In this document: positions 23,763 through 32,590 of the stretch, piece after piece | Layout of the letters: each line of letters begins with the position of its first letter | How positions within the stretch are numbered: position 1 is the stretch's first letter | Source of the DNA: Butyrivibrio sp. YAB3001 | Lineage (GTDB): Bacteria > Bacillota > Clostridia > Lachnospirales > Lachnospiraceae | Length of the DNA: 56,161 nucleotides | Reading direction: 5' to 3' | Assembly (NCBI RefSeq): GCF_900112195.1 | Contig: NZ_FOKR01000025.1 | Coordinates: 1 to 56,161 of the forward strand | Made by a program: the position numbers and the translations under genes | Notes under the pieces: model-generated | What the model was told of the DNA's origin: nothing | What the model saw: only the letters and a program-made list of their open reading frames with translations | The model's database searches: none

Positions 23763-26717
23763 ATGTTTGCAAAGAAAAAGACGGCTAACAGAATAGTGCT
23801 TAAATTATTCAAAGGATTCAGTCTATGCGCGCTGATGGTCTGTGTTTTTTGCGCGGTATATTATATCCATAATATCAAGGCAGAAGGAAGCAGCGGCAAT
23901 GGTAAGATTGTTCGCGTGGGGTGGTATGAGTCTTCCTACTGCTATACAGATCGATTCGGCCGAAGAACTGGTATGGCATACGAGTATCAGCAAAGGATTG
24001 CGGCTTATACAGGTTGGACATATGAGTATGTTAACGGAACATGGCCACAACTTTTGCAGATGCTTTCTGAAGGAACAATTGACCTTTTAAGTGATGTATC
24101 ATACAGAGCAGACAGGGCACAGGTCATTTTATATCCTTCGCTTCCTATGGGAACTGAGGCTTACTATATTTATATTAAGGCAGGAAATTCAGAAATCACG
24201 CTTGATGATATTAGTTCCTTTGAAGGCAAATTGTTTGCGGTCAATAAAGGAAGTGCTCAGGAAAATCTTCTTAAGACTTGGGCTGAGAAAAATGGAATCA
24301 GCATAAATATTCTTGAGATAACTGATGTAACACCTTTCGAATGCATCAATATGCTTCAAAGAGAGGAAATTGATGTCTTTGTTTCAATGGATACTTATGG
24401 AAATAAGGATAATTGTGTCCCTATATGCAAGATTGGCTCATCGGATTATTACTTAGCGGTTAATATGGATCGCCCTGATCTTTTACGTGAATTGAACTAT
24501 GCGATGACGACAATCCAGAACGAGGATCCTTACTATAATCAGAAGCTTTATCAGAAATACATATGGTCGATTAACGTAAGTAGTTTTCTTACTGATAAAG
24601 AGCTTGAATGGATTGATAAACATGGAACAATCCGAGTAGGGTATAGAGATAACTATCTTCCGTTCTGTACAAATACAGAGAATGGAACCAGTGGCGCACT
24701 CAAGGATTATCTTGCTTATGCGGCAGCAAGCTTGAGAAATGCAGATATTAAATTTGAGGCAATACCATATAAAACTACAGATGATTCTTTAAAAGCGTTG
24801 GAGGCTGGGGAAGTTGATGCTGTTTTTCCTGTTAGTCTTAATCCATATGACAGTGAGGAATTGGGGCTATTTGCGACTGAAGCAGCAATGACTTCTGAAA
24901 TCTATGCAGTTATTAATTCTAAGAATAATAAGGATCTTTTTGCTTCTGAGGATATTACGGTTGCATTGCTTGAAGGAAATGTGAATTTTGATAATTTTGT
25001 AAAAGACTATTTTCCTGAATGGAAAATAACCTGGTATCCTACGCTTGAGGAAGTGTACAAATCAGTAGCTGTGGGAAAAGCAGACTGTGCCATGGTCAAT
25101 GGATACAGAATAAATACAAACGACAGGCTCAGGAGAAAAAATAATCTCTCGCTCCTTGCAACAGGTGAGGCTATTGGATTTTCACTGGCCGTAAAAAGAG
25201 AGAATGGAACACTCTTTTCAATCCTTAACAAGGCAGTGACTCTTATAGATGAGCCAACTGTGGATACAATTTTGTCAAAATATGCAAATGCCAACGATAA
25301 GGTTTCATTTGGGGATTTTGTGAGGGACAATCTGGCAGCTGCTGTAGCATCTCTTGCAGTCATTGTATCTATTATTCTCTTATTGCTATTGCAAAAAATG
25401 AAGGCTGATAAGAGGGCAAGTGACAGACAAAAACTTATTTCAGCAACTGAGCTTGATCCTCTGACTAAGCTTTATACCAGAAACTTCTTCTTTGAATATG
25501 CTAATAGAATGTACAATGAAAACCCGGATTATAGGCTTGATGCCATAGTTATTAACATTGAACAGTTCCATATTGTAAATGCACTTTACGGATGGAGTTT
25601 TGGAGATACTGTTCTTAAGGCATTAGGTGATGAGATTGGCAGATTCATCGGTGAAAATGATGGAATAGCGTGTCGCTCACAGGCTGATCGATTTGATATT
25701 TATTGTAAGTCTGGTGTGAAATATCAGGAATTGTTTGATCGTTTCCAGAACAGGATAAATGATTGTTCACAGAATATAAATATTCGTCTCCGCATGGGAG
25801 TAATGCCATGGCAGGAAGGTATAGAGCCGGTACAGCTCTTTGATCGTGCAAGAACTGCCTGCGGTATGATACGTGGTGGGCTTCATTCAAGGATCATGGT
25901 GTTTAATGAGGAGATGAGAGAGCGGGAAATCCTTGACCAGAGGCTTCTAAATGACCTTCGCCGTGCGGTTGATAATAGGGAGTTTCTTGTATATTATCAG
26001 CCAAAGTATGATGTTCAGGTTGAACCTCCAACTCTTAAAAGTGCAGAGGCACTGGTTCGATGGAAACATCATGAGCTGGGAATGATACCACCCGGAGAGT
26101 TTATTTCTTTATTTGAAAAAAATGGTCAGATAGGAATGGTAGATAAATATGTCTGGGCGGAAGTTGCCAGGCAGATAGCTGAATGGAGGGATAAGTACGG
26201 CAAAGTCATTCCTGTGTCAGTGAATCTTTCGAGAGTGGATATTTTTGATCCGGATCTGGAGAATACGATAGACGGGTTCGTTGAAAAGAATGGTCTAAAA
26301 AGAGAAGATTTGCATCTGGAAGTAACAGAATCTTCTTACACAGACAATGCAGATCAGGTGGTTCATGTGGTGGACAGATTGAGAAATAAGGGCTATCACA
26401 TCGAAATGGATGACTTTGGTACCGGCTACTCATCACTTAATATGCTTTCACAGATGCCTATTGATGTTCTAAAACTTGATAGAAGCTTTATCAAGAATAT
26501 TGGAAATACAGGCAAAGACGAAAAAGATATCCGAATGGTAGAACTGATACTTGATATTGCGCAAAGCCTTAAACTGGCAGTGGTTGCTGAGGGAGTTGAA
26601 GATGAGAAACAGCTTCAGTTCCTAAAGTCCCGCGGCTGCGAATATATACAGGGATATTATTTTTCACCTCCACTACCTGTTGAGGAGTTTGAGAAAAAAG
26701 CATTTAAGAGCAATTAA
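23763..26717 (+). CDS. Periplasmic-sensor c-di-GMP phosphodiesterase (2x SBP_bac_3, degenerate GGDEF, EAL)
   Basis: A signal anchor near the N-terminus is followed by two tandem extracellular solute-binding (SBP_bac_3-like) domains (about 40-270 and 280-510), a membrane helix (about 525-545), a GGDEF domain and a C-terminal EAL domain. The GGDEF active-site motif is replaced by ADRFD (about residue 641), so cyclase activity is unlikely. The EAL domain keeps EALVRW (Glu at about 762), NLSR, EVTES, DDFGTGYSS, KLDRSF, AEGVE and QGYYFSPP, so it should hydrolyse c-di-GMP. It probably links an external amino acid or similar ligand to motility or adhesion. The start is uncertain: ATG 23763 is preferred, with in-frame GTG 23736 and ATG 23748 as alternatives. 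Confidence 0.88.
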   Translation: MFAKKKTANRIVLKLFKGFSLCALMVCVFCAVYYIHNIKAEGSSGNGKIVRVGWYESSYCYTDRFGRRTGMAYEYQQRIAAYTGWTYEYVNGTWPQLLQMLSEGTIDLLSDVSYRADRAQVILYPSLPMGTEAYYIYIKAGNSEITLDDISSFEGKLFAVNKGSAQENLLKTWAEKNGISINILEITDVTPFECINMLQREEIDVFVSMDTYGNKDNCVPICKIGSSDYYLAVNMDRPDLLRELNYAMTTIQNEDPYYNQKLYQKYIWSINVSSFLTDKELEWIDKHGTIRVGYRDNYLPFCTNTENGTSGALKDYLAYAAASLRNADIKFEAIPYKTTDDSLKALEAGEVDAVFPVSLNPYDSEELGLFATEAAMTSEIYAVINSKNNKDLFASEDITVALLEGNVNFDNFVKDYFPEWKITWYPTLEEVYKSVAVGKADCAMVNGYRINTNDRLRRKNNLSLLATGEAIGFSLAVKRENGTLFSILNKAVTLIDEPTVDTILSKYANANDKVSFGDFVRDNLAAAVASLAVIVSIILLLLLQKMKADKRASDRQKLISATELDPLTKLYTRNFFFEYANRMYNENPDYRLDAIVINIEQFHIVNALYGWSFGDTVLKALGDEIGRFIGENDGIACRSQADRFDIYCKSGVKYQELFDRFQNRINDCSQNINIRLRMGVMPWQEGIEPVQLFDRARTACGMIRGGLHSRIMVFNEEMREREILDQRLLNDLRRAVDNREFLVYYQPKYDVQVEPPTLKSAEALVRWKHHELGMIPPGEFISLFEKNGQIGMVDKYVWAEVARQIAEWRDKYGKVIPVSVNLSRVDIFDPDLENTIDGFVEKNGLKREDLHLEVTESSYTDNADQVVHVVDRLRNKGYHIEMDDFGTGYSSLNMLSQMPIDVLKLDRSFIKNIGNTGKDEKDIRMVELILDIAQSLKLAVVAEGVEDEKQLQFLKSRGCEYIQGYYFSPPLPVEEFEKKAFKSN

Positions 26718-26922
26718 AGTATAAAAAAAGCGTAAAGACATTGAAAATGCCTAAACGGAGTGTTAAAATTTTGTCATATGGCGAGTACATTTGAATATAC
26801 TGCAAAATCCGTTGATTCGTATTCAAAGGCAGACATATATATGTATATGATGACACTTTGGAGCAGAAACAGGAAATTGCAGATATTCTTGCGCACAATA
26901 ATACAAACGCGGAGGTTTTAAA

Positions 26923-27849
26923 ATGAGTAAGAACTTTGATGATATTCTGGCAAAGCTTAAGACAGCTGAAAAGAAGAAGATGTCTGTTGCTGTAGCTCAG
27001 GACACACACGTACTTGAGGCTGTTAAGGTTGCCAAGGAGAGAGGAATCGTTGATGCAATCCTTGTTGGCGATAAGGAGCAGATCGAAGAAAAGGCCAAAG
27101 AAGTAAACATGGACCTTTCAGATTATGAGATCATTGATGTAAAGGATACTATCGAAGCTGCACGCACAGCTGTATCTCTTGTTCATGATGGCAAGGCTGA
27201 TATTTATATGAAGGGTGCTCTTGAATCCAAAGATTTCCTTAAGAGCGTTCTTGATAAGGAAGTTGGACTTCGCACAGGTCGTCCTCTTTCACACGTCTGC
27301 GTTTTTGAAATTCCAGGCATTGATCGTCTTTTATTCCTTACAGACGTTGCTTTCATGCCATATCCAACACTTGAAGATAAGAAAGTTATTATTGAATATA
27401 CAGTTGAAGTTGCAAGAGCTTGCGGCGTTGAATGCCCTAAGGTAGCTCCACTTGCAGCTGTTGAAGTTGTTAATCCTAAGATGCCTGTTACAGTAGAGGC
27501 AGCAGAACTTACAAAGATGAATGAGGCAGGCGAGATCAAGAACTGTATCGTTGACGGACCTCTTTCAATGGATCTTGCTATTGATCCTGAAGCTGCTAAG
27601 CATAAGGCTGGTGCTTTGGACAGAAAGATTGTCGGCGATGCTGATATTCTTCTTTTCCCTGATATTCACGCAGGAAACCTTACATACAAGACAATTGTAA
27701 GACTTGCAACAGTTAAGAACGGAAACATCCTTACAGGAACACAGGCACCTGTTATCCTTACATCAAGATCTGATTCAGTCGAGGTTAAGGTTAACTCAAT
27801 CGCGCTTGCAGCTGTTGTTGCTGAAGATAAGAAAAAAGGAATACTGTAA
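26923..27849 (+). CDS. ptb: Phosphate butyryltransferase
   Basis: This 308-residue enzyme of the phosphotransacetylase/phosphotransbutyrylase family converts butyryl-CoA plus phosphate to butyryl-phosphate. Recognisable segments are KGALESKDFLKSVLDKE, SHVCVFEIPG, FLTDVAFMPYPTLEDK and DADILLFPDIHAGNLTYK. It is followed 39 bp later by butyrate kinase, giving the ATP-yielding route to butyrate. Codon usage is strongly biased, consistent with high expression. A Cys/Thr-rich 200-bp leader without clear structure precedes it; GGAGG lies before the ATG. Confidence 0.95.
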   Translation: MSKNFDDILAKLKTAEKKKMSVAVAQDTHVLEAVKVAKERGIVDAILVGDKEQIEEKAKEVNMDLSDYEIIDVKDTIEAARTAVSLVHDGKADIYMKGALESKDFLKSVLDKEVGLRTGRPLSHVCVFEIPGIDRLLFLTDVAFMPYPTLEDKKVIIEYTVEVARACGVECPKVAPLAAVEVVNPKMPVTVEAAELTKMNEAGEIKNCIVDGPLSMDLAIDPEAAKHKAGALDRKIVGDADILLFPDIHAGNLTYKTIVRLATVKNGNILTGTQAPVILTSRSDSVEVKVNSIALAAVVAEDKKKGIL

Positions 27850-27888
27850 TCAAGATTTAAAATCAATTATACAGAGGAGATAGGAATC

Positions 27889-28953
27889 ATGATCAAAAGT
27901 TTGATTATTAATCCAGGTTCAACATCTACAAAGGTTGGTATTTTTGAGGATGAGACTCTTGTAAAAGAGGAAACATTAAGACATAGTACAGAAGAAATCA
28001 ATCAGTACGCAACAATCATTGATCAGAAGGATTTCCGTAAGAATATCATTCTTGATTTCCTGAAGAAAGAGAGCATTGATATCAAATCATTTAATGTAAT
28101 CGTTGGAAGAGGCGGGCTTCTTCGTCCTATCCCGGGTGGCACTTACGAGTGTACAGACGCTCTTTTGGAAGACCTTAAAAAGGGTGTTCAGGGACAGCAT
28201 GCATCTAACCTTGGTGGAATCCTTGCAAGAGAGATCGGTGATGAAATCGGCGTTCCTTCTTACATTGTTGACCCTGTTGTTGTAGATGAGATGGAGCCTG
28301 TAGCTCGTATTTCCGGTGTACCTGAAATTGAGCGTGTTTCAATCGACCATCCTCTTAATCAGAAGGCTGTTGCAAGAAGATATGCTAAAGAAATCGGCAA
28401 AAAATACGATGAGATCAGCGTAATTGTTGTACATATGGGTGGTGGTACTTCAACAGGCGTTCACAAGAACGGCAAGATGGTTGATGTATTTGCAGCACTT
28501 AATGGCGATGGAGCTTTCTCACCAGAGAGAGCAAACGGCATCCCTGCAAAGGCTCTTGTAGATATGTGCTTCTCAGGAAAGTATACATATGATGAGATGA
28601 AGAAGAAAATCGTTGGTGGTGGCGGACTTAACGCTTACCTTGGGACTAACGATATGAGAGAAGTTAACAAGATGTGCGAAGAAGGCAATGAAAAGGCAAT
28701 TCTTGTTCGTGATGCTTTCATCTATCAGATTTGCAAGAATATCGGAGCTTGCGCTACAGTCCTTAAGGGCAAAGTTGACCAGATCATTCTTACAGGCGGT
28801 ATCGCATACGGCCAGGTTATTACAGACGCTATCAAAGAGCGTGTTGACTGGATCTGCCCGGTTACTGTTTATCCTGGAGAAGATGAGCTTCTTGCACTTG
28901 CTCAGGGCGCTATCCGTGTAATGAACGGTGAAGAACAGGCTCAGAAATATTAA
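27889..28953 (+). CDS. buk: Butyrate kinase
   Basis: This 354-residue acetokinase-family enzyme transfers phosphate from butyryl-phosphate to ADP. N-terminal LIINPGSTSTKVGIFED is the adenosine/phosphate motif, and VVHMGGGTSTGVHKNGKMVD and ILTGGIAYG are the later ATPase motifs. It forms an operon with ptb. This kinase route, rather than a CoA-transferase alone, fits Butyrivibrio fibrisolvens-type butyrate producers. GAGGAG precedes the ATG, and a strong terminator follows at 29037. Confidence 0.96.
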   Translation: MIKSLIINPGSTSTKVGIFEDETLVKEETLRHSTEEINQYATIIDQKDFRKNIILDFLKKESIDIKSFNVIVGRGGLLRPIPGGTYECTDALLEDLKKGVQGQHASNLGGILAREIGDEIGVPSYIVDPVVVDEMEPVARISGVPEIERVSIDHPLNQKAVARRYAKEIGKKYDEISVIVVHMGGGTSTGVHKNGKMVDVFAALNGDGAFSPERANGIPAKALVDMCFSGKYTYDEMKKKIVGGGGLNAYLGTNDMREVNKMCEEGNEKAILVRDAFIYQICKNIGACATVLKGKVDQIILTGGIAYGQVITDAIKERVDWICPVTVYPGEDELLALAQGAIRVMNGEEQAQKY

Positions 28954-29036
28954 TTGCCTTTCTGAACAATTTGATTTAGAAAAGCGTAGTTATTGCGTAT
29001 CTTTGATTCAAAATTCAAGAATTTGACATAACAAAA

Positions 29037-29071
29037 GATGCAGTACACCGAAAATGTACTGCATCTTTTTT
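29037..29071. terminator. Terminator between convergent genes
   Basis: GATGCAGTACA (29037-29047) pairs perfectly with 29055-29065, followed by TTTTTTG on the plus strand. It ends the ptb-buk transcript and may also stop the convergent cNMP-binding gene. Confidence 0.8.
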
Positions 29072-29152
29072 GCTTTCTGATTAATGAAAAAAGCTCTGTA
29101 AAGGATGTGCACTAGCGCCAAAGGAATATGTCGCAAGTAAGATTCTATCTTA

Positions 29153-29635
29153 TCATTTTAGCTTGATATCATATTTAGTTCCAGCGGGTTCGCCCCTGAC
29201 ATTATATTTAGCGAACTGATTGGAAAAGTATCCCTGATAATTTTTCTTCGTCACCTCAGCCTTTCCGGTGACTACATCATCTACAAACATATCCATGCTA
29301 TACTTTAAACTATACATAGAAGAGGCCATCTTCTTCATGATATTAATGGCATCTCGAGGATTATTTTTCATATAGTTTTCTATGTCATCTTCCCTGATAC
29401 GAAGAAGAACAATATCATTATAAGCAATTACAGTATAAATTGCCGGCTTCTGAGCCAAAAGACCAAGCTCACCAAAAAAATCTCCGGTGGAAAGAATACC
29501 CAGAATCGCTTCTTTATCAGTGCCATAACCTGTATACAATTCAACACTTCCACGTACAATCTTGTACATGTCCATGTTTACTTCACCCTCATTCAGTATC
29601 ACCGAACCAGCCTTTACTTCCATAATCATAGGCAT
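29153..29635 (-). CDS. Cyclic-nucleotide-binding domain protein without HTH
   Basis: This 160-residue protein is a Crp-type cNMP-binding beta-barrel: EVKAGSVILNEGE, GSVELYTGYG, and GDFFGELGLLAQKPAIYTV, which corresponds to the phosphate-binding cassette (FGELGLL..PA in place of FGE.ALL...RA). A helix about 110-130 follows. The C-terminus has no helix-turn-helix, so it is unlikely to bind DNA itself. AAGGAGGG precedes the ATG. It may act as a ligand-dependent partner of another protein. A degenerate Arg in the cassette (Ala-Ile where Arg is usual) makes cAMP binding doubtful. Confidence 0.8.
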   Translation of the reverse strand: MPMIMEVKAGSVILNEGEVNMDMYKIVRGSVELYTGYGTDKEAILGILSTGDFFGELGLLAQKPAIYTVIAYNDIVLLRIREDDIENYMKNNPRDAINIMKKMASSMYSLKYSMDMFVDDVVTGKAEVTKKNYQGYFSNQFAKYNVRGEPAGTKYDIKLK

Positions 29636-29735
29636 AACCCTCCTTGTATATCAATGATAAACGATAAAACGACAATATTCAACATGATAAACGGATGTGA
29701 GTGTCACTAACAGTTCAGCGGGCAGCAGGATTTCT

Positions 29736-29901
29736 ATGAACAGCCAGAAATACGCAGTTCTCGGACGAGCAGGATGATTTTCAAAATGAAGAATACAAGG
29801 GAGTCCGAATGTTTCGAACAGCGCTGAGATGAGGACTCCCTTGTATTATGAATTTATGAAAATCACCGCACAGACGAACACAAGTATTTCTGACTGTTCA
29901 T
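29736..29901 (+). ncRNA. Hairpin element B: second copy, opposite orientation to element A
   Basis: An outer stem 29736-29753 pairs with 29884-29901 (one mismatch). A middle stem TGATTTTCA (29775-29783) pairs with 29857-29865. The cap is a perfect 15-bp stem, AATACAAGGGAGTCC (29792-29806) with 29833-29847, around a 26-nt loop (29807-29832). The loop differs from that of element A at one base, and 29757-29786 is identical to the reverse complement of 22761-22790, yet the capping stems have unrelated sequences. The element lies in the gap between the divergent cNMP-binding and sensor genes. The rest of 29636-30018 shows only weak promoter-like sequence. Confidence 0.65.
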
Positions 29902-30018
29902 GAAAGACAGCTGATAGATGGACTGTTACGAAATCCACATGGACTTTTTTGTCATTGTCGCGCCTTTGACAAGAAAATCCACTTTTTCTTAGTTCTTTAT
30001 TCTGCTAAAATCAACCTT

Positions 30019-31107
30019 ATGAGTAAACTAAGTGAAGACCTATATAAGAAAAGAATAAGCAGACAGTACCTGATTCTGGTCATAACACTAATATTCGTCC
30101 TGGCAACACTTGTGACCGGTTCACTCTATTTCAGGTTCTATAAAAACGACATAGTAAAGCAATCCGAGGCTAAAGCATACGACAAATACTTTGTCATGAT
30201 AACAGGAAACTACAAATCCGATTTTTGGCAGTCAATATATAAGGGCGCTCTGGAAGTGGCAAAGGAGGCAAATATCTACGTCGATCTTCTTGGCGCAAAC
30301 CTTTCCGGAGATTATTCCTGTGAGGACTTAATGAAAATAGCGATTGCATCCAAAGTTGACGGAATAATTGTCTATGCCAATGAGTCTGATACCATGACAG
30401 AACTGATAAATGAGGCTGTGGATAGCGGAATCCCTGTGGTGACGCTTTACGGCGACAGCACCCATTCAGAGAGACTGAGCTTTGTTGGTATTGGCGGATA
30501 TAGTGTCGGCAAGATGTATGGCAAGCAGATCATTGATATTATCAAGGAAAAGAGAAGAGAAGATTTCATAGAATCTGATAATATCGATAACCGCACCAGC
30601 ATAAAGGTGGCAGTACTTGCAAACGCTGATTCCCAGGACGCGGGACAGAATATCATCATATCTACCATGCAGGATACAATAAAGGATGAAAACGTCACGG
30701 ACTCAGAGTTCGAAGTATCAATAGTAGCTGTGGACAATACTAATACTTTTTCTATAGAGGAATCAATCAGGGATATCTTTTTAAAAGAAGAGGTTCCTGA
30801 TGTAATCGTATGCCTGAATGAGCTTAATACTGTTTGTACATATCAGGCAGTTGTTGATTTTAATATGGTTGGAGAGGTTAATATCCTTGGATACTATGAT
30901 TCAGTGGATATAGTAAATGCAATTGACAGGGGAGGTGTTTACGCTACCATCTCAATTGATACCAAGCAGCTTGGAGAGTACAGCATTTCCGCACTTTTGG
31001 ATTATTATGAGACAGGGAACACAAGTGAATACTATCTGGCAGACGTTACTCTGATCGACAGGGATAACGTGGCAGAGTTTATTCAGGGGGAGGACATTGA
31101 TGGATAA
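30019..31107 (+). CDS. Membrane-anchored periplasmic sugar-binding sensor protein (XylFII-like)
   Basis: This 362-residue protein has one N-terminal membrane helix (about 15-37) and a type I periplasmic-binding fold (Peripla_BP_4): VMITGNYKSDFWQSIYKGA, KVDGIIVYANESD, GIPVVTLYGDS and INILGYYDS-like segments. It lacks a lipobox, so it stays tethered by the helix. It overlaps the kinase gene by 8 bp. This is the arrangement of XylFII-LytST in Clostridium beijerinckii, where the binding protein senses xylose and contacts the kinase outside the cell. The sugar recognised here is not certain. Confidence 0.82.
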   Translation: MSKLSEDLYKKRISRQYLILVITLIFVLATLVTGSLYFRFYKNDIVKQSEAKAYDKYFVMITGNYKSDFWQSIYKGALEVAKEANIYVDLLGANLSGDYSCEDLMKIAIASKVDGIIVYANESDTMTELINEAVDSGIPVVTLYGDSTHSERLSFVGIGGYSVGKMYGKQIIDIIKEKRREDFIESDNIDNRTSIKVAVLANADSQDAGQNIIISTMQDTIKDENVTDSEFEVSIVAVDNTNTFSIEESIRDIFLKEEVPDVIVCLNELNTVCTYQAVVDFNMVGEVNILGYYDSVDIVNAIDRGGVYATISIDTKQLGEYSISALLDYYETGNTSEYYLADVTLIDRDNVAEFIQGEDIDG

Positions 31108-32590
31108 ATTTTTAAATCGTCCTCTTCAGACCAAGATCATCAGCGTCTGCGTGTTTGCCAACGTAATCATTTTCATAGTAAATATCTTTTTGATGCTCGG
31201 AATTAATAGCCTTTCCAACGACATGGAAATGGTTTATCAGGACAACCGTGCCTTGAATCAGCTCTCTGAGGCTCTCGACAATGTGCAGGATTCAATGACT
31301 GTCTATTTGAGCGCCAAGACCAGTGATTCTTTGGAAAACTACTATATAAGCGCTCAGAGATTTTCAGACCTTAGCAGTGAACTAGATGATAAGGTAACAG
31401 ATTATTCTTTTAACAGAATTGAGCGAAATATCAAATATATGTCTCAGAGCTACTTAGAAAAAGTTGGGCAGACAATTGAGGCAAAGCGCGGGCGAAATGT
31501 GGAAAAATACCGCAATTACTATGAAACATCCACTGAATTATATAAAGATATTTCTCTTTATATTACAAACTTAAACCTTGAACTCTTTGCTATAAATTCA
31601 GAGAGTTTCATTGCTTTATTAAAAGCCTTCAGAGCATTTGAACTTGTGGGAGTGGCTGTGATGACTTTTGTTATGATAGGAAACGTAATAATCGTAACAA
31701 GCTTTGTCAAAGCAATGATAATGCCTCTAAGAAGGCTTTCGGATTCTGCAGATGAGGTGGCAGATGGAAACTTTGACGTTACACTTCCCGTTGTTACCTA
31801 TAACGATGAAGTCGGGATTGTTATCGGCGCCTTCAATAAGATGGTCATCAGTATCAAGGAGTATATTGAGAAGCTCAAAGAGAGTATGGAAAAAGAAAGA
31901 TATATGCAGGAAAAAGAGCTGATGATGGAAACTCATCTTAAGGATGCCCAGCTAAAATACCTTCAGGCACAGATAAATCCGCATTTTCTTTTTAATACCT
32001 TAAATGCCGGGGCGCAGCTTGCAATGATGGAAGGCGCAGATAAGACGTACGAGTATGTACAGACTGTCGCTGATTTTTTCAGATACAATGTAAAGAGCAC
32101 AAACCATACCGGAAATCTGAGGGAAGAGGTTACTCTCGTTGATAATTATATACAGATTTTAAATGTTCGTTTTTCCGGGGATATTGGCTACGACAAACAG
32201 GTGGATGAAAGACTTCTCGACTACAAAATGCCCAGCATGATCCTGCAGCCAATAGTTGAAAATGCAGTAAATCACGGCATAAGAGAGATGATGGGAGAAG
32301 GCAAGATTCTTCTTAAAGTTTACAGAGAAGATGATGATGTCTGCATAAGCGTCATAGACAACGGTAAAGGCATAAGCGACGAGATAAAGGAAAAGATTCT
32401 TACCGGAAGTCTGATTCATGATGAGAACAGCTATGACAACAATGGAATAGCGATGGACAATGTCATTTCAAGACTCAGGCTTTTTGCAGGCAGAGAAGAT
32501 GTTATAGAAATTATTTCAGAGGGAGAAAATAAGGGGTGCGAGATCAAGATACGTCTGCCCCTGGAGGGAAACACAGAATGTACAGAGTAA
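31100..32590 (+). CDS. LytS/YesM-type sensor histidine kinase
   Basis: This 496-residue kinase has TM1 (about 12-34), an extracytoplasmic helical sensor, TM2 (about 178-200), HAMP (MPLRRLSDSADEVADGNF), a coiled linker and a His_kinase domain with QINPHFLFNTLN (the phosphorylated His), then HATPase_c with N-box QPIVENAVNHG and G-box DNGKG. The ATG at 31100 follows GGGGGAGG. The gene overlaps both neighbours. It would phosphorylate the downstream AraC-type regulator in response to the membrane-anchored sugar-binding protein. Confidence 0.92.
   Translation: MDKFLNRPLQTKIISVCVFANVIIFIVNIFLMLGINSLSNDMEMVYQDNRALNQLSEALDNVQDSMTVYLSAKTSDSLENYYISAQRFSDLSSELDDKVTDYSFNRIERNIKYMSQSYLEKVGQTIEAKRGRNVEKYRNYYETSTELYKDISLYITNLNLELFAINSESFIALLKAFRAFELVGVAVMTFVMIGNVIIVTSFVKAMIMPLRRLSDSADEVADGNFDVTLPVVTYNDEVGIVIGAFNKMVISIKEYIEKLKESMEKERYMQEKELMMETHLKDAQLKYLQAQINPHFLFNTLNAGAQLAMMEGADKTYEYVQTVADFFRYNVKSTNHTGNLREEVTLVDNYIQILNVRFSGDIGYDKQVDERLLDYKMPSMILQPIVENAVNHGIREMMGEGKILLKVYREDDDVCISVIDNGKGISDEIKEKILTGSLIHDENSYDNNGIAMDNVISRLRLFAGREDVIEIISEGENKGCEIKIRLPLEGNTECTE

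Noticed and set aside
26718..26922. Leader peptide or upstream gene tail before ptb
   Set aside because: A frame reading into the ptb start looks protein-like for about 25 codons but has two stop codons just before it and no family resemblance.
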